64,000 nucleotides of DNA from Drosophila miranda (GCF_003369915.1 NW_022881614.1:15540336-15604335), one strand, 5' to 3'. Positions 13,213 to 26,062 are shown, counted from the first letter of the stretch. Numbers and translations are program-made. The notes: generated by a model from the letters alone, not told the origin.

Positions 13213-14376
13213 TGGCGCCCCCGGGTGGACTTGCAAATTAAACGTATTAAATAAAAGTGGAAGGCAAAAGTGACAGTGACACAGTGGAGAATAGATCAAT
13301 AGCCAAAATCTATCATACCTATGTAACTGCATATGTGCTACAGCTAAATTGCCAAATTGACCGCGACGTGTGTGCAAAGAATACAACAAACAAACTGAAA
13401 ATCACCGCGTCGGTCGTGCAATACCCTGTCTGCAGCCATATACCAAAGGAGATATATGTATATCCCATCTACCAAAGGATATCCAAGTGGAGCATCCAGC
13501 ATCAGAAGAGGAGAGTACAGCACCTGGAATTTCCAATCTTATCAAGAGGTATTTGTGCAAAAATTGAAAGCTCGAGTGAAGACGAAAAGATTAAAAAACT
13601 CGCAATTATTGTCTTGTGCTGAAACAATAGCACCTCGCTTTCAATTCTTGGCACATACGTATGACATAGTAGAGCTAGATTTGCATGCTGTAGTTAGAGT
13701 TGAGCATATATGTATATTAATACATATATACATACATATGTACATCTAACCCTCTTGGACGCAATAACTACACATACATATACATAACTCATTTTAACTG
13801 CAATCGCTGTCACCCCTTTCTCGTTTTCGTTTTCGTTGTGTCAAATACATATATATGTATGTATGTAGTTGGGTCATTGGCCAAGCACGCATACCAATAC
13901 GCAGCTGCAGCGGTGAATTTTTTCGTCTCGCTTTCGCTCTTCACCGTTGCTTATCGTTGTTCTTTTGTTTGGCGCGCTTGATCCAAACCAAACACCAAGT
14001 GACGCGCTACCCTGTTTTCGTCGGGTATATTCGTTTGGTGTCAGTAGGATCCAACTATCAATTAAGACAAAGTCGTGCCTCGCAAATCAATTTAGCGTCG
14101 ATCGTTGTCGGTGCATACGTATACATAACATCCATTCTTCAGAACTACAGCGGTGAAATTTTTCGTTTTCGCTTGTCACCATTGCTGTTCGTTGCTATTC
14201 TTGTGTGGTTTTCGTGTATACGCCAGCCAAGCGACGCTCTACCCTAAATTTGTCGGGTATATTGGTTTTTCACCTCGTTTGGGTACAATTACCCATTATT
14301 TCATTGAGTGCCTCGGCATTAAATACGACTATTAGAAACGATCTTTCGCCTTCAGTTGATTGTATTGAGAATCAAT
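13213..14376 (+). other. Untranslated leader of the outer BEL/Pao element, with an internal direct repeat
   Basis: Begins with the primer-binding-like sequence TGGCGCCCCCGGGTGG. A diverged direct repeat of about 130 bp is visible: copy one about 13908-14042 and copy two about 14148-14278. Both contain CAGCGGTGAA, a TTTTCG/TTCGCT-rich stretch, GCTACCCT or CTCTACCCT and GTCGGGTATATT. No reliable coding frame is seen before the gag ATG. Confidence 0.6.
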
Positions 14377-17099
14377 ATGACCTCAAAAGCCAACAATATC
14401 GCCCTTGAAGAGCTGAAGAAAAAGCGCAGTTGCCGTGTCAAAGGCATTCGTTTATTAGCGGACCGTTTAGAAGCGGGGGATATTCCGCTGGTATTGACGG
14501 AGCTCGAGTGCAGCCTTGAAACGCTGATGCGTAGCATTGACACGGCACGCGAACTTCAAGAGAAGATTGAAGATATAGACATTGACGATGAATTTGGAGT
14601 CGAGTTGGAAGAACTCTCAATTGTCACAAAGGCAAAATTAATGTCTCTCATTTGCGCATTGAAGACAGCTGATGAGACAAAACCGGCAGTACCAGCTTAT
14701 GGTGGCCCAACTCGTGCTCGCCTTCCGAAGTTAGCTCTGCCGGAGTTCAGCGGCAACTTTTCGGACTTTAAAAACTTCATAGGTTTATTTAAGACTCTAG
14801 TTCACAATGACCAAAGCATTCCAATTATCGAAAAGTTCAACCATTTGCTTTCGTGTCTCTCCGGTGAAGCGTTGGGAACAGTTAGGGCTTTCCAAGTAAC
14901 CGAGACCAACTACGAGAAAGCAATGGCTAGCTTAAAACGGGTCTACGATAATGATTGTCTGATCTTTAAAAATCACATTGATGCCCTATTTAGTCTTCCC
15001 AAAATGACCCAGCAATCAGCATCGTCCTTAAGGAACCTTATCGATACCGCCTCATCCATATATGGTTCGTTGTTGTCGATAGGCGATGATAAAAAGATCT
15101 CGAATGCGATGATTATTCATCTCGTCTTGAGCAGAGTCGATCCGGTGACCAAAGAGAAAAGGGAAGAACAGCTCGATTATGAGAAACTGCCACTTTGGAC
15201 TGACTGTGGAAAGTTGCTTAATCGCAGACATCAGCATCTTTCGGCCGAAAATTCGGACAAACCAAAGCAGGAGCAGAAAGCTGTGCCAAGCAAGCCGCAT
15301 AATCGGAGCTCATTCGCGTGTTCCACCGCGAATAACAAAAACCAACAATGCAGCTACTGCAATGCGAAAGACCATTTGTTGACAGATTGCAGTCCATTTG
15401 GTCGGCTGGCAGTAATGCAAAGGTTCGAATTCGCAAAAACTGCATCCCTGTGCATCAATTGTCTGCATCAAGGCCACTCTGTAGTACAATGCAAAGCTAA
15501 GAAGTGTCGAGTGTGTGACTGCTCACACCATACCTTATTGCATAGGTACACAGTGGCGAATAAAAGTCTGGCGTTACCATCACATCCAGAGAATTCTTCT
15601 CCTCCTCCCAATCAGAATCAACCTTCCACTTCGCATGCTCTCCATGCGACAGCTATGGATAGAGTTATTCTGGCTACGTCGATCGTAAGCGTCCGAAGAA
15701 ATAATGGTGAACATGTTTTGGCCCGAGCTCTGCTTGACTCGGGGTCTCAAACCAATTTTATAACTGAGGACTTAGCACAGCGCTTACAGATCTGTAGGGA
15801 GGAGTCTTGTATCAACTTGCTTGGTATTGGTGAATCCAATTCACAAGTCAAGAAAAAGATACACACGGTGGTGAAGTCGCGAATTACTGGTAGTGAGTTT
15901 TCGGTTGATTTCTGGATTTTAAGGTCCATTTCGGGGTATCACACTGATCAAACACTTAACGTGAGTGACTGGAAAATCCCGAAGAACTGACCACTTGCAG
16001 ACCCATATTTCTTCAAGCCACAGAAGATAGATATGTTGATAGGTGCAGAAACATTTTTCGAACTTTTATCTGTTGGTCAGATTCGACAAGGTCCTGACTA
16101 TCCAACTCTGCAGAAAACGCTTCTCGGCTGGATTGTGTCGGGCAGATACACTCCAAAGGGGACTGCCACCCAAGAAGCGAGGAATTGTTTGAGTTGTCAA
16201 GAAGAGTCAGTGATACACATCGACACCACATTACAAAAGTTTTGGTCACTGGAAGAATTGCAGTCTTCTAAAAAGTCTTTATCTCCTGAACACAAGTTAT
16301 GTGAAAAGCATTATAGAAGGACTACTCAGGTCGTGCCTTCAGGTCGGTTTGAAGTAAAACTGCCGTTCAAATCAGATCCCAGTATCTTAGGCAACTCCTT
16401 TGAAGTGGCTAAACGGCGGTTTTTATCGCTTGAAAAAAGATTGTCTCGTGACCCCGAGTTACAGAAAATGTAGGGGGAGGTCAAGGAAGAGTACCTCTCC
16501 TTGGGTCACATGTCTACCACAGACAACACAATCCCCAAAACTCCACATTATTTCATTCCACATCAGTGTGTGTTGAGGCCCCAAAGCACGTCGACCAAGC
16601 TCCGCGTCGTTTTCGATGCGTCTTGTAAAACGTCCTCTCAGGTGGCCTTGAACGACATATTGATGGTCGGTCCTACGATACAGGATGAGCTGTATTCGAC
16701 ATTGCTCCGATTCAGACTACACAGCTACGCCTTGACAGCCGATGTCAAGAAGATGTATCGCCAAGTCTGGGTCGCTGATGCGGATAGACAATTCCAGCTC
16801 ATAGTGTGGAGAAGAGACCCGTCTGAGTCCTTAAGAAAATACCAGCTCAACACCGTAACATATGGGACTGGATCAGCCCCATTTTTGGCTATTCGGTGTT
16901 TGAAGAGGTTGAGTGAGTCTGCAAAACTCTCATTCCCCAAAGCTGCTGAAGTTATTGACTTCGACTTCTATGTCGATGACATGTTGACTGGTGCTGGTTG
17001 CGTAGAGGAGTTAAAGACAATTAAGTCTGATGTGGCTCAGGTTCTTCAAACCGCTGGGTTTGAATTGACTAAATGGTTTTCGAACTCACCTGAGGTCAC
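14377..17099 (+). pseudogene. gag-pol 5' part of the outer BEL/Pao element, with in-frame stops
   Basis: A frame from ATG 14377 (MTSKANN) runs to a TGA at 15988-15990 and continues in the same frame to a TAG at 16471-16473. It then runs on until the nested element breaks it at 17099. Gag has the PEFSGNFSDF type of motif seen in BEL/Pao Gag (DUF1759-like, about 14730-15240). Two Cys/His knuckles follow (CSYCNAKDHLLTDC near 15350, CINCLHQGHSVVQC near 15452), then an aspartic protease motif LLDSGSQ (about 15730). Reverse transcriptase shows VVFDAS (about 16610) and FYVDDML (about 16966-16986). The two stops mean this copy cannot make a full polyprotein. Confidence 0.85.
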
Positions 17100-17494
17100 T
17101 GTTCGGGCCAGCCGCTGAAGAATAACCGTAACTTTAACATTATTATTGTATGAGCAGAGAGAGCCGCCTATGTTGTAAAACGTTGACGTTCTGCAGAGCT
17201 GCTGCGCTCTCCCGCTTAAGGGGCTCTCTGCCGCCGCCACTTCGGCAACTACTTTGATCTGCTGCCGCCACTTCGGCAATCACTTTGATCTAACGCCGTC
17301 GTCTATAGTTTAGTTCTATGCTAACCCCTCTGCGCATTGGTTGCATATCGATCTCGCATAAAGTTTATCTGGCAATAGCAAGCAATCGGCTTCCGCTAAG
17401 CCACCAAGATTAAATACGAATTATAAAGTTTAACCCGAAATGTCTTTTCATTTTTGAAACACATAGGTGCCAAAAAAGCTTGGCATCTCAAACA
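17100..17494 (+). repeat. 5' LTR of the inner BEL/Pao element
   Basis: 395 bp, nearly identical to 22686-23080. It contains a short duplicated block, GCCGCCACTTCGGCAA followed by CACTTTGATCT-like sequence, at about 17230-17292. Confidence 0.88.
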
Positions 17495-17831
17495 TTGGTG
17501 ACCCCCGACGTGATATAAAACCATTGCTTAATCGCGTTCCGTTAAAACACTTATTATTTATACAATATTTTGTTGTTGGGTAGTTTAACTACCAACAAAT
17601 ACATTTGGGTGCACGTTGAAAAACAGTTTAAAGTGCAAATTCAGTGAGAGTGCGGCTGGAATATTTATAGACAAATTCCGGTACTTTAAGCGTCGAATCT
17701 CTCATTCTCTGCGCAGCTGCAGCCGTGGTTCTTGACTTTTCGTGTCTTGCATTCTCGCTCTCGCGTCTATACATCGTCGCTTAAGCGATATTTCATTTTC
17801 CGTTGTTGTGTCGAATTGTACAACGGTTAAC

Positions 17832-20800
17832 ATGGACAACGATCCGAATACAGGCGCGGGCGGAAATATTGTGGTGGCTGATTCCAGACTGAATCTGTAT
17901 AAGCGTAAAAGTCAGTCATTATATGATCGATTGCACAGGCTTGGCGAATCCTTCGCGGGGAATAAAATCGATAAGCTGACCGCCGCGGAAGTCGAGGTGC
18001 GCCTTGATATGTTGGCAGAAATTCGAGAGGAATTTAATAAGGCCCATAATGAGTTGGAGGCTCTCGATCAAAACGAGATTGGGAGTGAGCTGCGCGAAAT
18101 CTTCGATACTCTTTTCATATCGTTGAAAGCTGAGTTGCTGGCTGCTGTTGAAGTAAGCCAGTCACACGCCGCTGCCCATTCTACGACTCAGCCAAGCCAT
18201 TCCGGACATAGTACCATCATCATGGCTCACAAGCAGCGACTTCCTGAGCGGAAGGTGCCTAAGTTTTCTGGTGGATACGTCGAGTTCTCGGATTTTATGG
18301 CAATGTTCAAATCGGTGATTGAAGCGGATGCGGATCTCAGTGACATCGAGAAATTCCAGCACCTTCGCTCTTGCCTCGCTGATGCGGCTTTGGATTCGGT
18401 TCGATCGTTAGAGCTCTCCAGTGCCAATTATCGTGCGGCTCTGGATATACTTAATAAACGCTTTGATAACAAAAGACTTGTTTTCCAGGCACACATCAAG
18501 AAGATTCTTGGGCTAAAGAGGGTAGACTCGCCTTCTGCTAAAAGGCTTCGGGAGTTTTCGGATGCAGTCAATTTACACATGCGAGCGTTGCAGACATTGG
18601 GAACTGCTGAGGAGATTTCAGGATTCATGGTCATCAACATGCTGCTGCAGAAGTTGGATTCGAAGACGCAAACCAAATGGGAGGAGCACACATCGTCGGA
18701 TGCTATACCTACCGCAGAGGAATTCTTCGAATTCTTGCAGCAACGCTGCCAGAAAATGGAGCGGTTGGAATATGCTACAGCGACACACGCTAGTAGCGAT
18801 CAGGTGGGAAAAAACCATTCCTATACGCAGGCTAAGAAAACGTTTGTAGCTTCCAACTCTTCCGCCGACCCGTCTGTATGCGTCTTTTGCCACTCAGCGG
18901 GCCATGGAATATACTCGTGCAAGATATTCGGAAATCTCTCACCGTTGCTGCGCCACAAAGAAGTGAAGAAGCTTTCCCTATGCTTCAATTGCCTAAAGCC
19001 GGGGCACCGGACCCGCGCATGCAATAGTGGAAAATGTCGAGTATGCGGCGGTAGGCATCATAGTTTGTTGCACTTCGATAGTATACAGCCCACAACACAA
19101 GGCTGCCCAGGTATTACTCCTCGCGATCTGGCCGTTCAACCGGACACTCTTTCCGTTGCTCAAAATTCTGCTAGCAGCTCGTCTCTACCTTCGTCTACCT
19201 CTCTTGCTGCCCAAGGTCTTCACTCTGATGTCGTGCTTCTGGCTACAGCCGTGGTTCTCGTAAAGAATCGGTCTGGCGATTCAGGATCGCAGCTGCATCT
19301 CGTCACATCCAGGTTCGCCCAGCAGCTTCAGCTTAGGAGAACTCAATCGTCTGCTCTTGTGTCTGGGCTGGGCGATACCAGCGTTTCTACTGAGGGATCC
19401 ACCATAAGCATTTGTATGCATTCTCGCACCTCTGCTTACACAACTACACTTACTGCTCTCATCGCCCCCACGATTACCGATTCTCAACCAAGTATGACAG
19501 TAAATGTATCCGATTGGCGTATTCCATCTAACATTCAGCTCGCTGATCCTGCATTTTTCAATCCTCAACGGGTTGATCTTCTCATTGGTGCGAGCGTTTT
19601 TTATGATCTCCTCTGCGTAGGGCAAATCAAACTCACCGATGGACTGCCTCTTCTGCAGAAGACCCGGCTTGGGTGGATCGTATCTGGCGGTGGACAGAAG
19701 TATCAAGCTCGGCGCTTTTGGCTACGCACAATTGTCCAGATTCGATAGCTGAGATGGAAGCAAGGTTGGATAAAACTCTTCGTATGTTTTGGGAAGTCGA
19801 GAATTGTGTGGAGGCTGGGTTGAATACCAAAGAAGAAGACGATTGTGAAGCACATTTCGTAAGCCACCTTTTACGGTTGCCATCCGGGGAGTATGCAGTT
19901 CGTCTGCCGCTAAATAACAATACTGATCGTTTAGGAGAATCTTATGCTCAGGCTTATCGACGGTTCATCAGTCTGGAGCGAAAACTGGAGCGTAATCCTA
20001 CACTCAAGGAGCGGTATTCCGCCTTTATGAGGGAGTACATTGATTTGCATCATATGCACCAAGTCAACCCTGATTCCCGTAGTCTCTGCAAATATTTCTT
20101 GCCTCATCACTGTGTCCTAAGGGAGGACAGTACGACGACAAAACTCCGTGTCGTTTTCGACGGATCCGCAGCTACATCAACTCTCTCAGCTCATTCTCTA
20201 AATGATGTGATGATGACAGGCCCTGTTATTCAGCCTGCATTGTTTAACATATTGATTCGCTTTCGAACATATCCAGTCGCTCTCACTGGGGACATTTGTA
20301 AAATGTACCGCTGCGTACGAGTGTCTCCACCCGACAATTTGTATCAGTGCATCCTATGGCGAGATTCCATCGAGTCCGAGGTTCAAGATACACATTAGAC
20401 ACCGTCACATACGGGACGAGGGCTGCATCATTTTTAGCGGTCCGCGCAATGCACCAGCTGGCCATCGACGAGGGTGAGTCCTACCCTCTTGGCTCAGCTG
20501 CTCTGCGGCAGGAGTTTTACGTGGATGACCTTATTTCGGGCGGTAATTCGGTCGCACAGGTCATGGACAAGATGCACCAAACATCAGCTTTACTGTCCCG
20601 TGGTAATTTTAGACTTAGGAAATGGTGCTCCAGTCACCAGGAAGTACTTGAGGGAACCCCTGAAGATGACATAGAGAAGTTCCTAAAGTTTAATGATGGA
20701 AGCGACATTGCCAAAACTCTCGGCTTAGCGTGGGACCCTGCTTCTGATCAGCTGCTTTTTGCCTTGTCCGCACTGGACACAAACTCAAAGCCATCAAGGC

Positions 20801-22739
20801 GGTCGGTTTTATCTACGATTGCGCGGTTCTACGACCCTTTTGGATTGATAAATCCAGTCATTGTCAGGTGCAAAATCTTCCTTCAGCAGCTTTGGAGAGA
20901 AAATTTGGATTGGGATGAAAGCCTACCCTCAGCGTTGCATTCAACTTGGATGGACTTGAGAAATAGTTTGGCAAGCATTTCTCGGATCTCATTTCCTCGC
21001 TTGGTTCTTCGTTCTAGTGTGGCTACAGAAGTTCACGGATTCTGTGATGCCAGCTTAGAAGCATATGGCGCTTGCGTGTATGTCGTGTCCAGGGAAGCCC
21101 AGTCTTTGAGCCACGTTTTGTGCTCAAAGTCGCGAGTGGCGCCGCTAAAGACTATATCGATTCCTAAGCTGGAATTAAGTGGAGCCAATTTGCTTGCGAA
21201 AATCATGCAGAATGTAAAGGACATGGGAATCTTTACAGGTCGGTTCTATTGCTGGTCGGATTCGTCAACAGCATTATCTTGGATTAGGGACGAGCCAGCT
21301 AAATTTCAAGTTTTCGTGGCAAATCGAGTGGCATCAATTCAGGAGTTGACGGCAGCCATGGAATGGCGCTATGTTCCCACATCTTTAAATCCTGCTGATA
21401 TTCTCTCGAGAGGCTCGCTTCCCAACCATCTTATCCAGTCAGAACTATGGTTTCACGGCCCATCCTTTTTGCTAGGCTCCAAGGATAAGTGGCCTGTATC
21501 TCCATCTAACAACATAGCAACTTTGGAGCTTCGCAAGAGAGGATTGCTAATCACTTCTCCACATGCCGATCTCACGTCCGGATGCAAACTTGCGAATTCA
21601 TTCTTTCGCATGCAGCGCAAATTCGCCTACATGCATAAATTTATACATCGTCTTAGGCATCCAGGACTCACCGTTTCTGATATTCGGCAAGGAACGCATC
21701 TTCTAATTCGAGAGAATGCTTCAGGACTAGGCCGCGCATGGTCGAACACATCATGGGAGACCTACCTAAGGAACGTTTGGAAGGATCTCGAGCTTTTGAA
21801 GTCACTGGAGTAGATTACTGTGGACCTTTTTTCTACCGATCATAAATCCGCACGAGGCCTCCGATCAAGTGCTACATTAGCGTATTCATCTGTTTCACTT
21901 CTAAGGCTATACACATGGAGCTCGTAAAGGATTTGACCACCGCATCGTTTCTAGGCGCACTAAAGCGTTTTACTTCCACTCGAGGAAGGCCAAGTCAAAT
22001 TTGGTCGGACAATGCGACAAACTTCGTTTGGGCCAAGAACGAGCTTCGGGAGCTAAAGAAGCTTTGTCTGAGCGAACCGCATATGAAGGAGGTCCACGAA
22101 TCCTGCTTGGCTGACTCGATCGACTGGCGTTTCATCCCACCTCGCTCTCCGCATTTTGGCGGGTTGTGGGAAGCGGCCGTGAAGACCGCAAAATATCACC
22201 TGTACCGCTCAGTTGGACCATCTGTGCTTAGCTTCGACGAGCTGCGCACTCTGATCTGTCAGATCACTGCAATTGTTAACTCTCGCCCTTTGCTCTCGCT
22301 TTCAGAAAATCCTGATGATTTAGACGTTTTGACTCCTGCTCATCTGCTTTTAGGCGGACCCCATGAGCAAATCCTCGAGCCTGACCTAACGAAGCTGAAC
22401 TACAATCGTCTGGATGGCTGGCAGCGGGTCACCCAACTACAGCAAATATTTTGGAGCCGTTGGTGCGAAGAGTATCTCACTCTTTTGCAAGAGCGCGCGA
22501 AGTGGCGTACCCCCGCGCAAAACATCTGCAAGAACGACCTCGTTCTGGTGAAGGACGAAAATCTTCCTCCAATGCGTTGGCCACTGGCTAGAGTGGTCGA
22601 TGTCGTTTTGGGCAAGGACGGAGTGTGTCGCGTCGCTGACCTGAAGACATCCTCAGGAAACATCAGGAGGGCCGTCACTCGGCTATGTTCGGGCCAGCCG
22701 CTGAAGAATAACCGTAACTTTAACATTATTATTGTATGA
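17832..22739 (+). pseudogene. gag-pol of the inner BEL/Pao element, multiply frameshifted
   Basis: The Gag frame starts at ATG 17832 (MDNDPN). It carries the VPKFSGGYVEFSDFM motif (about 18255), two zinc knuckles (CVFCHSAGHGIYSC near 18882, CFNCLKPGHRTRAC near 18982) and a protease DSGSQ motif (about 19278). The protease region looks shortened just before DSGSQ. Frameshifts lie near 19700-19715 and again before about 20395. A stop at 21811-21813 precedes the integrase core, which continues in another frame from about 21790. Later landmarks are RT FYVDDLI (about 20518), RNase H GFCDASLEAYGA and YCWSDSSTALSWI (about 21040 and 21250), and integrase WSDNATNF (about 22003) and GGLWEAAVK (about 22160). 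The last frame runs into the 3' LTR and ends at 22739. Not able to encode a full polyprotein as it stands. Confidence 0.85.
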
Positions 22740-23080
22740 GCAGAGAGAGCCGCCTATGTTGTAAAACGTTGACGTTCTGCAGAGCTGCTGCGCTCTCCCG
22801 CTAAAGGGGCTCTCTGCCGCCGCCACTTCGGCAACTACTTTGATCTGCTGCCGCCACTTCGGCAATCACTTTGATCTAACGCCGTCGTGTATAGTTTAGT
22901 TCTATGCTAACCCCTCTGCGCATTGGTTGCATATCGATCTCGCATAAAGTTTATCTGGCAATAGCAAGCAATCGGCTTCCGCTAAGCCACCAAGATTAAA
23001 TACGAATTATAAAGTTTAACCCGAAATCTCTTTTCATTTTTGAAACACATAGGTGCCAAAAAAGCTTGGCATCTCAAACA
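22686..23080 (+). repeat. 3' LTR of the inner BEL/Pao element
   Basis: Pairs with 17100-17494. It is followed by target duplication GTCAC at 23081-23085, after which the outer element's pol sequence resumes. Confidence 0.88.
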
Positions 23081-25423
23081 GTCACCGCATCCGAGAGCAC
23101 AGTTAAACCGATAACGATCTCGGACTCAGAGTCAACTAAGGCGTTAGGAATATCGTGGCTGCCACACGAAGACGTCTTTAAGTTCCAAATTGACACGTCA
23201 GTTATGGGTCTCCGAGCGACAAAACGGAACATATTATCGGTGACATCAAAGCTGTTTGAACCCCTTGGCTTGTTAAGTCCTTTAGTAATTAAGGGAAAGA
23301 TCCTACTGCAGGAGCTTTGGCTTAACAAGCTAGATTGGGATGAGTCAATTCCAATGAACTTGGAAACAGCATGGAACTTATTAAAAGAATCCTTGGGTCA
23401 GTTGGAGAAGATTACCATTCCTCGATTTGTGCATACTGATCCCAATGTCACCGATTCAAGTACATGCCTTTGCCGACGCATCCATGAGAGCTTATGGAGC
23501 CTGCGTCTATATCCGTAGAAAGACTGCATAAGGTTTCGAGGTCTCCCTGTTGACTGCAAAGTCGAAAGTAGCGCCGCTCAAGACGAAAACGCTCCCAAGG
23601 CTTGAGTTATGTGCCGCTCACCTTCTCGCAGACCTTTGTCACCGAATCAAATCACTGCTCAAGGTTCCAATTGAGAAAATGATATACTGGTCAGATTCAG
23701 AAGTTACTCTTCATTGGATCAGATCCCACCCTTCGTCGTTGTCAACATTCGTTGCGAACCGGGTAGCGGATATTCAAGAGTGGTCAAGTGAAGCTACGTG
23801 GCGGCATGTGCCAACAAAACAGAACGCAGCAGACATAGTTTCGAGAGGTTGTGACGTAGAGGAAATCGTGCAGTCGATCTGGTTTGGTGGACCAGAGTTC
23901 TTAAAGTTTGAAGAAGAGAGCTGGCCCAGAAATCCACACTTCGAGCTTTCCGAAGAAGAGCTACAGATGGAAAGTCGGAAGAAATCGGTCGGACTGACCG
24001 TCGCGGCAAAGCCAAATTATTTAGTGGATGTAATCGAGGGATACTCGTCACACCTCAAACTGCTAAGAGTGTTCGTTTTCGTGTTCCGCTTCATCCGAAA
24101 ATGCAAAGACAAAAGTCTCAACTTTGGAAAAATTCAGTCGAAATAACACAGAAAAATGAGTCTCAAGAAGATATTGAAAGGGTTCGTAAAGGCACCAAGT
24201 TAGGCCCCAGTCTTCAGCGTTTGAATCCCTTCATCCATGAAGAAGAGGCTGGGACTTGGTGCTCTTTTTCGTTGTTGCGAGTTGGGGGGCGACTAGTTAA
24301 CGCTCCTATGTCATATAATGCCAAGTTTCCCTTTTTATTGACAAAACGCTCGCAGTTTGTGCAGACATACGTTCGCTATCTGCATCAAACGAATTTTCAT
24401 GCCGGCCCACGAGCACTCGTGAGTATCCTTAGACAGCGCATTTGGATAGTGAATGCTCAGGCGGTCTGCAGGGCGACAGTAAGGTCGTGTATTCGTTGCT
24501 TTAAATGCAAGCCTCTACTCCAGACCCAAATGATGGGCAACTTACCCGCAGACCGGCTCCGTGCTCTCCGCCCATTTTCAGTATGTGGCGTTGATTTTTG
24601 TGGCCCAGTCTATACGACTCTGAAAATTCGTGTAAGGCCCCCTTATAAGTCTTACATAGCGTTATTTGTCTGTTTTGCGTCCAAGGCGGTTCATTTAGAA
24701 ATTGTCTCCGATTTGACGACTAATTCCTTCTTGTTGGCATTCCAAAGGTTCGTCGGTCGTCGAGGATGTCCGCAACGCGTGAACTGCGACAACGCGACAA
24801 ATTTCGTCGGAGCAAGTCGCCACTTCAGCGAACTGCGGAAGAAGATAGAATTCGCGTCAAGAAGCGGGTGCGAGTTTGCCTTCATACCGCCTCGAGCACC
24901 GCACATGGGCGGACTTTGGGAGGCCGGTGTGAAGTCTGCCAAGGGCCTACTTCTACGGGCAGTTGGAAGCGCTCTCCTCACCGCAGAGGAGCTGGAGACC
25001 GTGCTGGTCGGGATCGAGGCGGTACTCAACTCGAGCCCGCTAGGACCCCTAAGCCCAGACCCAAGCGACGGAGACGCGCTGACTCCCGGGCACCTGCTGA
25101 CAGGCGGGCCGCTCATCGCACCCCCAGCACCCAGGACCCCGGACCAGGAGGGTCTGAGCTGCTTAAAGCGATGGCGGCTTGTCTCGTCAGCCAGGCAAAT
25201 GTTCTGGCAGCGTTGGTCCCGGGAGTATTTGCTGGGATTGCAAATAAGATGGAAGTGGCACCAGGAGGAACCAAACATCAAGGAAGGCGACCTCGTAATC
25301 GTCGCCGAGGACAACCTGCCCCCTCAACAGTGGCTCCTCGGAAGGGTGGTCGGAACAACCGCCGGGCAGGACGGAAGGGTCAGGAGGCCAATTCACAAGT
25401 TGGAGCTTCTGCCACTGGTTTGA
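23081..25423 (+). pseudogene. pol 3' part (RT end, RNase H, integrase) of the outer BEL/Pao element
   Basis: Continues the outer pol frame after the nested insertion. The RT connection region has ALGISWLPHEDVFKF (about 23140). The frame shifts near 23455; RNase H (FADASMRAYGACVY) continues in another frame with a TAA after RRKTA. The frame from 23550 covers YWSDSEVTLHWI (about 23685). Another shift occurs near 24101-24146. The last frame to 25423 holds the zinc-binding HHCC region (about 24390-24510) and the integrase core with VDFCGP (about 24590), CDNATNF (about 24786) and GGLWEAGVK (about 24909), then a C-terminal DNLPPQQWLLGRV segment. Confidence 0.83.
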
Positions 25424-25450
25424 AGCCTTCCAGGCCTTCAACGGGGCCGG

Positions 25451-25758
25451 TGTAGCGCCATTTGGCGTATAATAATTGTTATTAGGATCGAATTTTGTGA
25501 AGTCTAGTGTAAGTTAGGCTAGGGCAAAGCGGGAGCGCAATAAAAGCTCGCTCTCTCGCTCTTGGCAAATTCGCCCCGCTTTTCCACCGTAGGTAAGATA
25601 GGCGAAGAAGGAATTGTTTTGAATATATGGAAAAACTCGAGAAAAGTCTATTGAAACGAACGCACGCACTCCTTTTTTTCGTCGTCGTAAAATACAAAAA
25701 TTGCAGTCACCCAAGTTTTTCGGTCTCTTTTATTTAGAAAAACTATTCTAAATTTTCA
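25451..25758 (+). repeat. 3' LTR of the outer BEL/Pao element
   Basis: Pairs with 12904-13212. The target duplication CATAG follows at 25759-25763. Confidence 0.88.
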
Positions 25759-26062
25759 CATAGCTTAACGGCATTACGCTCCATGGGGTAGACCTCCCAA
25801 ATGAACCTCCAGACCCCCAGTTGGACGAGACTAGAGACTAGAAAGCGGAGACAGACCAGACCCACCCGGCAGTGGCAGACCCACCCATCGCGATGCTTTC
25901 GTTGTTTTGTTGTTTTTGCCTAATTGCTTGCTTGCTTTGTGATCGATCACTCTGTTTAATGCTTCACTAATCCCTCCATATATGTATCCTTCTGATCCGA
26001 GGGATCTCTGAGTTCAATCTCTACTAACTGAGTGCGTTTTCCGTTCCCCCTTGCCATTCTAG
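25759..26062 (+). other. Distal part of the large protease-gene intron
   Basis: Host intron sequence resumes with CATAG. The acceptor CATTCTAG ends at 26062, in phase 1 with exon 3. No repeat or open frame recognised. Confidence 0.6.

Larger units (their letters stand above)
17100..23080 (+). mobile_element. Nested BEL/Pao LTR retrotransposon (inner element)
   Basis: LTRs 17100-17494 and 22686-23080 are 395 bp each, start TGTTCGGGCC and end CTCAAACA. The target duplication GTCAC lies at 17095-17099 and 23081-23085. It is inserted inside the pol frame of the outer element. I see only about three LTR differences, fewer than for the outer pair, as expected for the younger insertion. After the 5' LTR comes TTGGTGACCCCCGACG, the primer-binding region. 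Total length is 5981 bp, within the range of BEL/Pao elements. The internal frame is broken several times. Confidence 0.9.
12904..25758 (+). mobile_element. BEL/Pao LTR retrotransposon (outer element), interrupted by a nested element
   Basis: LTRs 12904-13212 and 25451-25758 start TGTAGCG and end TTTTCA, and the insertion is flanked by the 5-bp duplication CATAG. A primer-binding-like TGGCGCC directly follows the 5' LTR. By eye the LTRs differ at roughly eight positions in about 309 bp. One gag-pol frame runs from about 14377. It encodes Gag with two zinc knuckles, a protease DSGS motif, a reverse transcriptase with YVDD, RNase H and integrase, in the order protease-RT-RNaseH-integrase typical of BEL/Pao. 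No env-like frame follows integrase. Without the nested element the unit is about 6.9 kb. It lies in the same orientation as the host gene, inside an intron. Confidence 0.9.

Noticed and set aside
13257..14408. Short frames before gag as extra retrotransposon genes
   Set aside because: No similarity to known products. They lie in the untranslated leader and its direct repeat.
24691..25455. 207- and 229-codon frames overlapping integrase
   Set aside because: Shadows of the GC-rich integrase frame. The integrase frame carries the family motifs.
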